Source of the DNA: Marinigracilibium pacificum
Lineage (GTDB): Bacteria; Bacteroidota; Bacteroidia; Cytophagales; Cyclobacteriaceae
Direction: 5' to 3'
Assembly: GCF_012926615.1 (NCBI RefSeq)
Contig: NZ_JABBNU010000010.1
Location: 1-64,000 of the forward strand
DNA length: 64,000 nucleotides
Below are positions 35,258 to 43,037 of the stretch, piece after piece. The notes under the pieces were generated by a model, which worked only from the letters and a program-made list of their open reading frames with translations, searched no databases and was not told the DNA's origin. Every line of letters starts with the position of its first letter. Within the stretch, counting starts at the first letter, position 1. A program made the translations under genes and the position numbers.

Positions 35258-35316
35258 CAAATATAATAAAGAATCACCCACTAATGCAACAAGGTTACAA
35301 TAATAACGATGTTGCA
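35258..35316 (-). promoter_or_regulatory. fur-operon promoter with overlapping palindrome
   Basis: On the minus strand TATATTTG (35265-35258) fits the -7 box TAnnTTTG, and a TTG 21 bases further upstream fits -33. That TTG is part of TGCAACA-N18-TGTTGCA (35285-35291 and 35310-35316), with a smaller GTTA/TAAC inside. Binding there would block the promoter, as expected for Fur-type autoregulation. Confidence 0.6.
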
Positions 35317-35325
35317 CCAATTAGT

Positions 35326-35640
35326 TTATCCGGTATATTCGGCAAAAAAGTCATTGAAGATATTTTCCATTTCTACCCAGGACTTTTTATTAATAGAATA
35401 GATCATGGAGGTACCTTTAACTTTTGCATTAATGATTCCTGCTTTTTTCAATTCACTTAAGTGCTGAGAAACAGTAGCTTGTGCCAGTTTTAATTCATTA
35501 ACCAGCTCACCATTAATACATTGTTTAACTTTCAATAAATGCTTCAAAATTGCAATTCTTGCAGGGTGTCCCAACGCTTTTGACAGGTCTGCAATTCTCA
35601 ATTCTGCTTTAGAATAACTATCTAATTTACTTACCCCCAT
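35326..35640 (-). CDS. ArsR-family transcriptional repressor
   Basis: A 104-residue winged-helix protein (SKALGHPARIAILKHLL, LAQATVSQHLSELKKAGII). The metal-site motif ELCVC of classical ArsR is absent; only Cys41 is present. A single Cys in that position leaves open a redox or sulfide sensor (BigR/SqrR-type regulators use two), which would fit the sulfur genes next door. Monocistronic; a terminator-bearing gap separates it from the MBL-rhodanese gene. Confidence 0.8.
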   Translation of the reverse strand: MGVSKLDSYSKAELRIADLSKALGHPARIAILKHLLKVKQCINGELVNELKLAQATVSQHLSELKKAGIINAKVKGTSMIYSINKKSWVEMENIFNDFFAEYTG

Positions 35641-35959
35641 AATATTAGAGTAGATTGGTATAATTTATTGGTTATGAAAGATTAAATATATTTCAATTCT
35701 TAAATATCAGCGATTAATAACCACCGATAACTAATTACTTATAAATAAAACTATATTGGAAAGTTAATATTAAGGTCTTTGCCAAAGACGTCCATCAACA
35801 ATAAATACAGCTATATTACAATAATACCAAATAAACGGCAAATCTCCTTATAATATTCGTTAAGCTAAAACATTTTTTTTGAAAATCTTAAAATGAACGG
35901 TAAGGCATAAATAAAAAAAGGCCCTCAATTGAGGACCTAATTTAAAGTATATTGATTGA
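35641..35959. other. Intergenic region between MBL-rhodanese and ArsR genes
   Basis: No gene visible. It holds the terminator of the MBL-rhodanese gene (35912-35938) and the upstream region of the ArsR gene. Confidence 0.5.
35912..35938 (-). terminator. Terminator of the MBL-rhodanese gene
   Basis: On the minus strand AGGTCCTCAATTGAGGGCCT (one wobble pair) is followed by seven T. Confidence 0.8.
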
Positions 35960-37381
35960 TTACAATGTACTAGGACATACATAATCTGTTTTAGGAACAT
36001 CTTGCTGAGCAATTGCATCAAATCCTCCTGCCACATCTGTAAAGTTTTCGAAACCTCTTGATTTAAGGATTGAGCTGGCAATCATCGATCTGTAACCACC
36101 TTTACAGTGTACAAAGAAGTGTTTATCCTTTGGAAACTCTGCCATGTGCTCATTGATATAGTCAAGTTCGATATTCATTGCATCTACCACATGCTCTGAC
36201 TGATATTCACTTGAACGTCTAACATCAACTACGACTTCGTCTTTATTATTCTTCAATTTAGTAGCGAACTCTTCTGCAGAAATTGAAGGAATATGATCTG
36301 TTTCATGTGTAGAGTTTTTCCATGACTCAAAACCACCTTTCAAGTGACCCAAAGCTTTGTCATAACCTACTCTTGCAAGTCTTGTTACTGCTTCTTCTTC
36401 ACGACCTACTTCAGCAACGATCAAAATTTCCTGATCAATTGGAATTAAAGCACCAACCCAAGGAGCAAACTGACCATCAAGTCCGATATTAATACTGTTA
36501 GGAATAAATCCTTTTGCAAAATCCTGAGGAGCACGAGTATCAAGAATTAAGGCTCCACTTGCAGTTGCTACCGCTTCAAATTCATCAGGAGTTAATGATT
36601 TCATGCCATGATTAACTACCTCGTCAATATTTTCATACCCTTCCTTATTCATCTTCACATTCATAGGGAAATAGGCAGGCGGGGTTGTTAATCCATCAGT
36701 TACTTCTTTGATGAATTCATCTTTTGTCATATCAGCACGCAATGCATAATTAGACTCTTTTTGCTCACCAATAGTACTAACTGTTTCTTTACTCATGTTC
36801 TTACCACATGCTGATCCTGCTCCATGACCAGGATAAACGATTACATCATTTGGCAAGGTCATGATTTTATTCCTTAAACTTTCAAAAAGATAGCCAGCAA
36901 GGTCTTCCATAGTTAACTCACCAACTTTTTGAGCCAAATCAGGTCTTCCTACGTCACCAATAAACAAGGTATCTCCGGTAAACACTGACTTAGGAGTTCC
37001 ATTTTCCTCTAAAAGGAAACATGAAGATTCCATTGTATGTCCAGGAGTATGTAAAACCTTGATTTCCAAATCTCCAACTTTGAAAGACTGGCCATCCTCA
37101 GCAATGATCGCATCAAATGATGGTTTTGCATTTGGTCCGAAGATAATCGGTGCACCAGTTTTCTTTGCCAGGTCAAGGTGACCAGAAACGAAATCAGCAT
37201 GGAAATGAGTCTCAAAAATATATTTGATTTTAGCTCCACGAGATTCAGCTTTCTTAATGTAGCTGTCTACATCTCTTAATGGGTCAATTACAGCTGCTTC
37301 TCCATTAGACTCAATATAGTATGCACCTTGAGCTAAACATCCAGTATAAATTTGCTCTATTAATTGATTTTTATTTTCCAT
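35960..37381 (-). CDS. Metallo-beta-lactamase fold / double rhodanese protein (persulfide dioxygenase-like)
   Basis: A 473-residue fusion. Residues 1-235 are a metallo-hydrolase of the ETHE1 type (THFHADFVSGH at 58-68, then HTPGHTMESSCF, FTGDTLFIGDVGRPDL and YPGHGAGSACG). Two rhodanese domains follow: the first (about 265-365) lacks a catalytic Cys, the second (about 370-470) has it in HCKGGYRS. ETHE1 enzymes oxidise glutathione persulfide to sulfite, and the rhodanese moves the sulfur. It sits behind a single-domain rhodanese gene, in the same direction. Sulfide or persulfide detoxification is the likely role. Confidence 0.85.
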   Translation of the reverse strand: MENKNQLIEQIYTGCLAQGAYYIESNGEAAVIDPLRDVDSYIKKAESRGAKIKYIFETHFHADFVSGHLDLAKKTGAPIIFGPNAKPSFDAIIAEDGQSFKVGDLEIKVLHTPGHTMESSCFLLEENGTPKSVFTGDTLFIGDVGRPDLAQKVGELTMEDLAGYLFESLRNKIMTLPNDVIVYPGHGAGSACGKNMSKETVSTIGEQKESNYALRADMTKDEFIKEVTDGLTTPPAYFPMNVKMNKEGYENIDEVVNHGMKSLTPDEFEAVATASGALILDTRAPQDFAKGFIPNSINIGLDGQFAPWVGALIPIDQEILIVAEVGREEEAVTRLARVGYDKALGHLKGGFESWKNSTHETDHIPSISAEEFATKLKNNKDEVVVDVRRSSEYQSEHVVDAMNIELDYINEHMAEFPKDKHFFVHCKGGYRSMIASSILKSRGFENFTDVAGGFDAIAQQDVPKTDYVCPSTL

Positions 37382-37428
37382 GATATTATAGTTATATTTT
37401 AGTTCTTTAATGTCTTTCTTTTAATGTC

Positions 37429-37746
37429 TTAGTATGATATTATACCACCTTTAAGGTTATAAAGTTTTTGAAAACCCAGATCTGCAAGCATATTACAAGC
37501 TGTTGAACTTCTTGCTCCGCTTCGGCAATAGATTAAATATGTTTTATCCTTATCAAACTCACTGATGACAGATGCAAACTCACCACTCAGCAGATCATAA
37601 TTTATCGCGCCTTCAATTTTACCTGAGTTAAACTCTTCTTTTGTCCTTACATCGATAATTATCGTATCCGGATCATTGCTCATCGATCGAAACGTATTTC
37701 CGTCGATGTTTTCAAAGTTTGTTTTCGTATTAAATATGTTGAACAT
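37429..37746 (-). CDS. Single-domain rhodanese
   Basis: A 105-residue sulfurtransferase with the catalytic loop YLIYCRSGARS. It is placed 47 bases upstream of the MBL-rhodanese gene, probably one operon. Rhodaneses carry sulfane sulfur between donors and acceptors as a Cys persulfide. Its upstream region holds a near-match (GTGC-N6-TCAC) to a Crp-type site. Confidence 0.88.
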   Translation of the reverse strand: MFNIFNTKTNFENIDGNTFRSMSNDPDTIIIDVRTKEEFNSGKIEGAINYDLLSGEFASVISEFDKDKTYLIYCRSGARSSTACNMLADLGFQKLYNLKGGIISY

Positions 37747-37794
37747 TTTCTTTTTATTTTTTTACAAATGTACAGTGCATATTTCCTTATATCT

Positions 37795-37808
37795 GTGCTA
37801 ATTGTCAC
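37795..37808. promoter_or_regulatory. Crp/Fnr-type site before the rhodanese operon (one mismatch)
   Basis: GTGCTAATTGTCAC fits GTGA-N6-TCAC with one mismatch and lies about 50 bases upstream of the rhodanese start, close to the end of the Crp/Fnr gene. See 38519-38550 and 56284-56297. Confidence 0.35.
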
Positions 37809-37822
37809 GTATGGATTTCACA

Positions 37823-37846
37823 TAAAAAAAGCCCTCATGGGCCCTT
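37823..37846 (-). terminator. Terminator of the Crp/Fnr gene
   Basis: On the minus strand GCCCATGAGGGC closes a short GC stem and is followed by seven T, just past the stop at 37847. Confidence 0.65.
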
Positions 37847-38503
37847 TTATCCTATTAAATCTTCGATATTATCTCTAATGAAGATTTTATTTCTGGTAAG
37901 TTCAATCAGTTTTTTCTTTTCAAGTGTTTTAAGTAAACGGGAAATTACTTCTCTTGAAGTCCCTAATTCATTTGCTATTGACTGGTGAGTTGTAGCAATC
38001 TCATTTGTGTTTAACTGATTTTTCTTAATCAAAAGGTAATTAAGAAGTCTTTCATCCATTCGTTTGAAAGCTATATCATCAATCACTTTGAGTACTTCCT
38101 CAAACCTTGATTGGTAGGTTCCTGCAATATATTCTTTCCATTGCCTGAATTTATTCCCCAAATCTTCATGGAGATCTGCAGGTATATTAATCATTTTAAT
38201 ATCAGTTTCAGCAACCGCCTTTATTTCACTACTTCTATGTGAACGGCAGCAGGTAAGACTTACTGCACATGTTTCCATAGGCTCAAGATAATATAGGAAT
38301 AATTCATGTCCCTCATCATCAGTCCTCATCACTTTTATAGCACCTTCTAAAATGATTGGTATCATTTTTATATACTGACCAGGTTCAATAAGTATATCTC
38401 CGGCTTTGAGTTCAGAATACCCAGACCGATTTGAAATTTCCTGAATCAGATCATTATCAGTGAACTGAGGTAAATATTGTCTTATTAGTTTTTCATCAAC
38501 CAT
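37847..38503 (-). CDS. Crp/Fnr-family regulator
   Basis: A 218-residue regulator: a cyclic-nucleotide-binding-like beta-barrel (about 15-125), a long dimer helix and a winged helix (IATTHQSIANELGTSREVISRLLKTLEKKKLI). A Cys-rich stretch (CAVSLTCCRSHRSS, about residue 75-88) is typical of Bacteroidota members and may sense redox state or Fe-S status. The start is the ATG at 38503 (MVDEKLIRQ). Neighbours on the same strand are the rhodanese and persulfide dioxygenase-like genes, so sulfur or redox control is likely. Palindromes before its own start suggest autoregulation. Confidence 0.85.
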   Translation of the reverse strand: MVDEKLIRQYLPQFTDNDLIQEISNRSGYSELKAGDILIEPGQYIKMIPIILEGAIKVMRTDDEGHELFLYYLEPMETCAVSLTCCRSHRSSEIKAVAETDIKMINIPADLHEDLGNKFRQWKEYIAGTYQSRFEEVLKVIDDIAFKRMDERLLNYLLIKKNQLNTNEIATTHQSIANELGTSREVISRLLKTLEKKKLIELTRNKIFIRDNIEDLIG

Positions 38504-38518
38504 ACTCAAAAATACTTT

Positions 38519-38550
38519 TGTAACTCAAGTTACAGTGTGACATTTATCAC
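38519..38550. promoter_or_regulatory. Two palindromes before the Crp/Fnr gene
   Basis: TGTAACTCAAGTTACA (38519-38534) is a perfect 16-base palindrome, and GTGACATTTATCAC (38537-38550) fits GTGA-N6-TCAC exactly. Both are within 50 bases of the start codon, as for an autoregulated Crp/Fnr protein. Confidence 0.5.
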
Positions 38551-38601
38551 TATCAATATTGACATTATACGGATCAGATTGATATAAGTATTAAAAAATA
38601 A

Positions 38602-39288
38602 TCAGGAATGAGTGTTTTCTATGATGAAAAGACGAGAATCTTTTATAGGTTTTAGAACGATTTGATCAATTTGAGATACTTCTAAAGAATCTTCATTGTT
38701 CATTGTGATAAGCTCATCCGCATTTGCACATTCAATTTTACCCGCAATAAGATGAATATACACTTTGCTGTTGCTTGTCTTTGGTTTGTAAATCAAGTCA
38801 CCTTCTGCGGAAAGGCTACCATATTTCAAAGAAGCATGGGTTTCTAATCCGTTATCACCAGCTTCATAAATGGTCATCATTTCTCCATTAGCAAAATCTT
38901 CTTCATTTAACTGTATTAAAGTAGAATCAACATCATTGCTCATAGAATTAAACCAGAATTGATAGCCAAAATAGGGGAGTATTTCCTCTGCATTAATGCT
39001 TTCTATCGGAGTTTCGGGGTAAAGTCGGTGTATTACAGATGTGGCTTCATTGACTGTGGCCTCCCAATGAGAGTTTTTTAATAACTTTTTGCCAGACAAG
39101 CTACATTGAACAATTGTATAATCATGGCTGTTTTTGATTTGATATCTTGCTCCAGGCCATAGCAATTCCTTATATACCATTACCAACGACCCCTGATGCT
39201 TAAACGATGGCAGGTAATCATGCCAGGCGGTAAAATTTGTATGCCTGACCTTATTTCTTAAACTACTGTCTATTAGTTTGACCTTCAT
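38602..39288 (-). CDS. Cupin/pirin-like protein, uncertain
   Basis: A 228-residue protein rich in beta-strands, without signal peptide or membrane span. The arrangement and the end (KVYIHLIAGKIECANADELI, then SLEVSQIDQIVLKP) recall the C-terminal barrel of pirin-like bicupins, but the metal-binding His residues of pirin are not evident. The ATG at 39288 is used rather than an upstream TTG. Role unknown. Monocistronic, with a palindrome over its start region. Confidence 0.5.
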   Translation of the reverse strand: MKVKLIDSSLRNKVRHTNFTAWHDYLPSFKHQGSLVMVYKELLWPGARYQIKNSHDYTIVQCSLSGKKLLKNSHWEATVNEATSVIHRLYPETPIESINAEEILPYFGYQFWFNSMSNDVDSTLIQLNEEDFANGEMMTIYEAGDNGLETHASLKYGSLSAEGDLIYKPKTSNSKVYIHLIAGKIECANADELITMNNEDSLEVSQIDQIVLKPIKDSRLFIIENTHS

Positions 39289-39290
39289 GT

Positions 39291-39311
39291 GATCTTTATT
39301 GATCAAAGATC
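39291..39311. promoter_or_regulatory. Palindrome at the start of the cupin-like gene
   Basis: GATCTTT (39291-39297) and AAAGATC (39305-39311) face each other, with TTGATCA between, directly upstream of the ATG. Could be an operator; in so AT-rich a region chance is possible. Confidence 0.3.
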
Positions 39312-39449
39312 ATCTTTGAGTTTAATTTATCAACCGGTAACGAGAAGTTTAACCAAGAATTCACACATTAGAAACTTTACGTTAATAAAAGATACTCTAA
39401 AAAATATTATTATACCAATATGAAATATTATTAAATCGTTAACAATAAA

Positions 39450-39471
39450 AAAAGGGGAGTAGTTCCCCTTT
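39450..39471 (-). terminator. Terminator of nspC
   Basis: AAAGGGGA and TCCCCTTT form a stem (5-base loop), followed on the minus strand by T-rich sequence. Confidence 0.75.
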
Positions 39472-39502
39472 CAATAAAGCTTTAAATATGATAGTTTAAA
39501 TA

Positions 39503-40645
39503 TCAGGACAATCTATCTCTAAAATCCTCATACCCAAACTCTTTCACCACATTCAATGAGTTATCTTTCTCCCAAATAGCAATAGACGGGTGAGTAATAC
39601 CATTAAAAGTGGTGGTCTTAACCATGGTATAATGAATCATATCTTCGAAAATGACTTTATCACCGATATTCAATTCCTTATCAAAACTATACTCGTGCAT
39701 ATAATCACCAGCCAGGCAACTTACTCCACCAAGTTTATAAGTCGGCTTTCCTTCTGTCGGATCACCAGCTCCAATAATCCTTGGGCGATAGGGCATTTCG
39801 AGCGTATCAGGCATATGTGCAGTAAAGGAAACATCTAATATGGCTGTTTTGACACCTTTTCTCTCTACTATGTCTAAAACTCTGGAAACTAATACTCCGG
39901 TATCCCATGCAGCAGCCGAACCCGGCTCAAGGATTACCTCCAGATGAGGATATTTTTCTTTAAACTTTCGAATGGTATCGATTAATAACTCAACATTATA
40001 ACCTTTTTTGGTCATTAAATGACCTCCGCCAAAATTCACCCATTTTACTCGCCCTAAATATTTTCCATATAATTTTTCGAAAGACTCTAAGACTTTCACC
40101 AGGCTTTCTGAAGGAGACTCACATAAAACATGAAAATGAAGACCTTCAATATAATCTGGTAATCCGTTTGATAATTCTTCATCAGAAACACCTAATCTGG
40201 AACCTGGTGCCGAAGGATTATAAAGCATGGTTTCAACATCTGACCATCCCGGATTTACTCTAAGGCCCATTGAAACTTTATCGGGCGAAGACATTACTCT
40301 ATCCTTATATGTCTCTGCCTGTTTTAATGAGTTAAAGGTTATATGGCTTGAATAACTTAAAATCTCATCAAACTCTTCTGGCAGGTATGCAGGAGAATAA
40401 GTGTGAGCCTTAGACTTCATTTCTTCAAAACACAACCTTGCTTCACTTAATGAACTTGCAGTTGCTCCGGAAAGGTATTGCCTGACAGTAGGAAAGACAC
40501 TCCACATAGCAAAACCCTTAAATGCCAATATAATACTGGCACCGGACTCTTTCTGAACCCTGTTCATTAACTCCAGATTTCCAATCAGCCTTGATTTATC
40601 CAGGACAAAACAAGGTGAAGGTATATTTTCATAATTAATCGCCAT
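39503..40645 (-). CDS. nspC: Carboxynorspermidine decarboxylase
   Basis: A PLP enzyme of the alanine racemase fold (fold III) that decarboxylates carboxynorspermidine or carboxyspermidine to norspermidine or spermidine. The N-terminus SPCFVLDKSRLIGNLELM and SIILAFKGFAMWSVFP (PLP Lys) are typical, as are FNHFHVLCE-like GLHFHVLCESPSESL, EPGSAAAW and the C-terminal SCLAGDYMHEYSF with the catalytic Cys. The ATG at 40643-40645 is preferred over an upstream start at 40666. Placed 65 bases after the dehydrogenase gene that makes its substrate. In Bacteroidota this route replaces the SpeE/SpeD spermidine route. Confidence 0.92.
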   Translation of the reverse strand: MAINYENIPSPCFVLDKSRLIGNLELMNRVQKESGASIILAFKGFAMWSVFPTVRQYLSGATASSLSEARLCFEEMKSKAHTYSPAYLPEEFDEILSYSSHITFNSLKQAETYKDRVMSSPDKVSMGLRVNPGWSDVETMLYNPSAPGSRLGVSDEELSNGLPDYIEGLHFHVLCESPSESLVKVLESFEKLYGKYLGRVKWVNFGGGHLMTKKGYNVELLIDTIRKFKEKYPHLEVILEPGSAAAWDTGVLVSRVLDIVERKGVKTAILDVSFTAHMPDTLEMPYRPRIIGAGDPTEGKPTYKLGGVSCLAGDYMHEYSFDKELNIGDKVIFEDMIHYTMVKTTTFNGITHPSIAIWEKDNSLNVVKEFGYEDFRDRLS

Positions 40646-40668
40646 TAAAATATCTTTTAAAACCAAAT

Positions 40669-40690
40669 AAAGAGGCCATTAAGCCTCTTT
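40669..40690. terminator. Hairpin between dehydrogenase and nspC
   Basis: AAAGAGGC (40669-40676) and GCCTCTTT (40683-40690) form an 8-bp stem. On the minus strand it lies between the two polyamine genes; the T-run is poor, so it may attenuate rather than end transcription. Confidence 0.5.
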
Positions 40691-40710
40691 ATTATATTTA
40701 ACATTCCTTA

Positions 40711-41904
40711 TTAAAGTTCTAAGTCAACATTAATTTCTTCGTGCCATGGCAGACCGTATTTATTAAGGTCATCAAGGAATGGATCCGGGTTAAATTCTTC
40801 AACATTGAATACTCCTTCACCTTTCCATTTTCCTTCGATCATCATCTTAGCACCAATCATCGCCGGAACACCAGTAGTATAAGAAACACCCTGAGCACCT
40901 GTCTCTTTATATGCATCTTCGTGCTTACAGTTATTCCAGATATAATAAGTTTGTTCCTTACCATCTTTTAATCCTCTGATTCGACATCCGATAGATGTTT
41001 CACCAGAATAATTTTCTCCAAGCTCGCCCGGATCCGGAAGAACAGCTTTTAAAAATTCTAAAGGAACAATATCAATACCTTTAAATTTAACAGCATCAAT
41101 TCTTGCCATTCCAATGTTTTGAATCACTCTCAGGTGAGTAAGGTATTCCTGACCGAAAGTCATCCAGAATCTTGCTCTTTTAAGTGTCGGAAAGTTCTTT
41201 ACTAAAGATTCAAGTTCTTCATGATAGATCAAATAAGAAGCTTTTGGCCCAATATTCGGGTAGTTAAGATCCATGTGGATTTCATGTGGTTCAGTTTCCA
41301 CCCACTGTCCGTTTTCCCAATATTTACCTTTTTGAGTTATCTCTCTGATATTAATTTCAGGGTTGAAGTTTGTGGCGAATGCCTTTCCATGATCACCCGC
41401 ATTACAATCAACGATATCAAGATACTGTATCTCATCAAAATGATGCTTTGCAGCACGTGCTGTAAAAATACTTGTTACGCCCGGATCAAAACCACATCCA
41501 AGAACAGCCATCAGACCTTTTTCCTTGAACTTGTCCTGATACGCCCATTGCCATTTGTATTCGAATTTTGCTTCATCCTTAGGCTCATAATTAGCAGTAT
41601 CAAGATAATGAACTCCCGTTTCCAGACAAGCATCCATAATTGCAAGGTCCTGGTAAGGCAATGCAACATTGATTACCATAAACGGTTTGAACTCATTAAT
41701 TAACGCAACAGTCTCACTGACATTATCAGCATCAAGTTGAGCAGTAACTACACGTCCCTGACCAACTTCTTTCGCTATAACATCACATTTTGATTTGGTT
41801 CGGCTAGCTAGCATAATTTCCGAAAACACTTCCGGAAGTGAAGCACATTTCTGTACGACAACTCTTCCTACGCCACCAGCGCCAATGATTAGTACTTTTG
41901 CCAT
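40711..41904 (-). CDS. Carboxynorspermidine dehydrogenase (saccharopine dehydrogenase-like)
   Basis: An NAD(P)H-dependent enzyme of the saccharopine dehydrogenase family that condenses aspartate semialdehyde with a diamine and reduces it to carboxy(nor)spermidine. The Rossmann motif KVLIIGAGGVGRVVVQKCA is at the N-terminus, with DTANYEPKDEAKF and LGCGFDPGVTSIF typical of this branch. The pairing with NspC settles the role against true lysine metabolism. Opposite in direction to agmatinase, 75 bases away. Confidence 0.88.
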   Translation of the reverse strand: MAKVLIIGAGGVGRVVVQKCASLPEVFSEIMLASRTKSKCDVIAKEVGQGRVVTAQLDADNVSETVALINEFKPFMVINVALPYQDLAIMDACLETGVHYLDTANYEPKDEAKFEYKWQWAYQDKFKEKGLMAVLGCGFDPGVTSIFTARAAKHHFDEIQYLDIVDCNAGDHGKAFATNFNPEINIREITQKGKYWENGQWVETEPHEIHMDLNYPNIGPKASYLIYHEELESLVKNFPTLKRARFWMTFGQEYLTHLRVIQNIGMARIDAVKFKGIDIVPLEFLKAVLPDPGELGENYSGETSIGCRIRGLKDGKEQTYYIWNNCKHEDAYKETGAQGVSYTTGVPAMIGAKMMIEGKWKGEGVFNVEEFNPDPFLDDLNKYGLPWHEEINVDLEL

Positions 41905-41979
41905 TTAATAAAGTGATTATTTAGATTTTCGGTTCAATATTAATAAATTAAAATTGCCTGTAAAACTTATAATTCTAAA

Positions 41980-43035
41980 ATGAGCACTAAAAATATTATA
42001 GATGGTTTTGACCCTAATGGAGTAGGGTTAAAAAATGGACATTTTATCGGACTTCCATTTGATGAAAACAACAGTAACATTATCCTGTTATCTGTCCCCT
42101 GGGATGTAACTGTTTCGTACTCAGCAGGAACCTCTACTGGACCAAAAAACATCCTTGAGGCCTCCTCTCAACTTGACCTTTATGATCCATATGTGCCTGA
42201 TGCATGGAAAAAAGGTATTTATATGGTTCCTTCTGATGAACATTGGCTGCATCAGAGCGATCACTTCAGAATTGTAGCAAAAAGCTATATCGACTTTCTT
42301 GAAAGCGGTGGTGATATAGCAGCTTCGCAAACTCAACAGGATATGCTGTCGGTAATAAATGAAGCTTGTGATTCACTAAGGCAATGGGTAAATCAGCGAA
42401 CAAAATACTTTCTGGAACAAAATAAATTTGTCGGACTAGTAGGAGGTGAGCATTCGGTTCCTCTGGGTTTTCTGGAAGCTCTTGCCGAAAAACACACCTC
42501 TTTTGGTATTCTGCAAATTGATGCGCATATGGATTTTAGAAAGGCCTACGAAGGGTTTAACCTTTCTCATGCATCAATATTCTACAATGTCATGAAATAT
42601 ATACCTGCAGTGTCAAAAATTGCACAAGTGGGAATCAGGGATTTTTGTGATGAAGAGGTTGAGTTTGCTGAATCTCTGGGCGAAAAGTGTTCTGTTTATT
42701 ATGATCATCAAATTAAAGATCAAATGTATAACGGAAAACCGTGGGCTGAGATTTGTGAGGAGATCGTTGCTGGCCTTCCGGAGAAGGTTTACATAAGCTT
42801 TGATATTGATGGACTTAAACCAAACTTATGTCCGAATACCGGAACTCCTGTTCCTGGTGGACTGGAATTTGAGCAAGCCAACTACTTACTGGTTGAACTC
42901 TTGAGGCAAAATAAAAAAATCATTGGTTTTGATCTTTCAGAAACAGCCGGTGAAGAAAATGAATGGGATGGAAACGTAGCTGCACGAGTACTATATAGAA
43001 TGGCGAATCTTGCTGCGAAATCAAATAATATATAA
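41980..43035 (+). CDS. speB: Agmatinase/ureohydrolase
   Basis: A 351-residue binuclear manganese ureohydrolase of the arginase family. Metal ligands sit in GGEHS, DAHMDF and SFDIDG. The polyamine neighbours favour agmatinase (agmatine to putrescine plus urea) over arginase or formiminoglutamase, since putrescine would be the diamine for carboxyspermidine synthesis. An insertion at about residues 85-135 is longer than in the E. coli enzyme. Divergent from the dehydrogenase gene; its stop is two bases from that of the convergent BamA-like gene. Confidence 0.85.
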   Translation: MSTKNIIDGFDPNGVGLKNGHFIGLPFDENNSNIILLSVPWDVTVSYSAGTSTGPKNILEASSQLDLYDPYVPDAWKKGIYMVPSDEHWLHQSDHFRIVAKSYIDFLESGGDIAASQTQQDMLSVINEACDSLRQWVNQRTKYFLEQNKFVGLVGGEHSVPLGFLEALAEKHTSFGILQIDAHMDFRKAYEGFNLSHASIFYNVMKYIPAVSKIAQVGIRDFCDEEVEFAESLGEKCSVYYDHQIKDQMYNGKPWAEICEEIVAGLPEKVYISFDIDGLKPNLCPNTGTPVPGGLEFEQANYLLVELLRQNKKIIGFDLSETAGEENEWDGNVAARVLYRMANLAAKSNNI

Positions 43036-43037
43036 TC

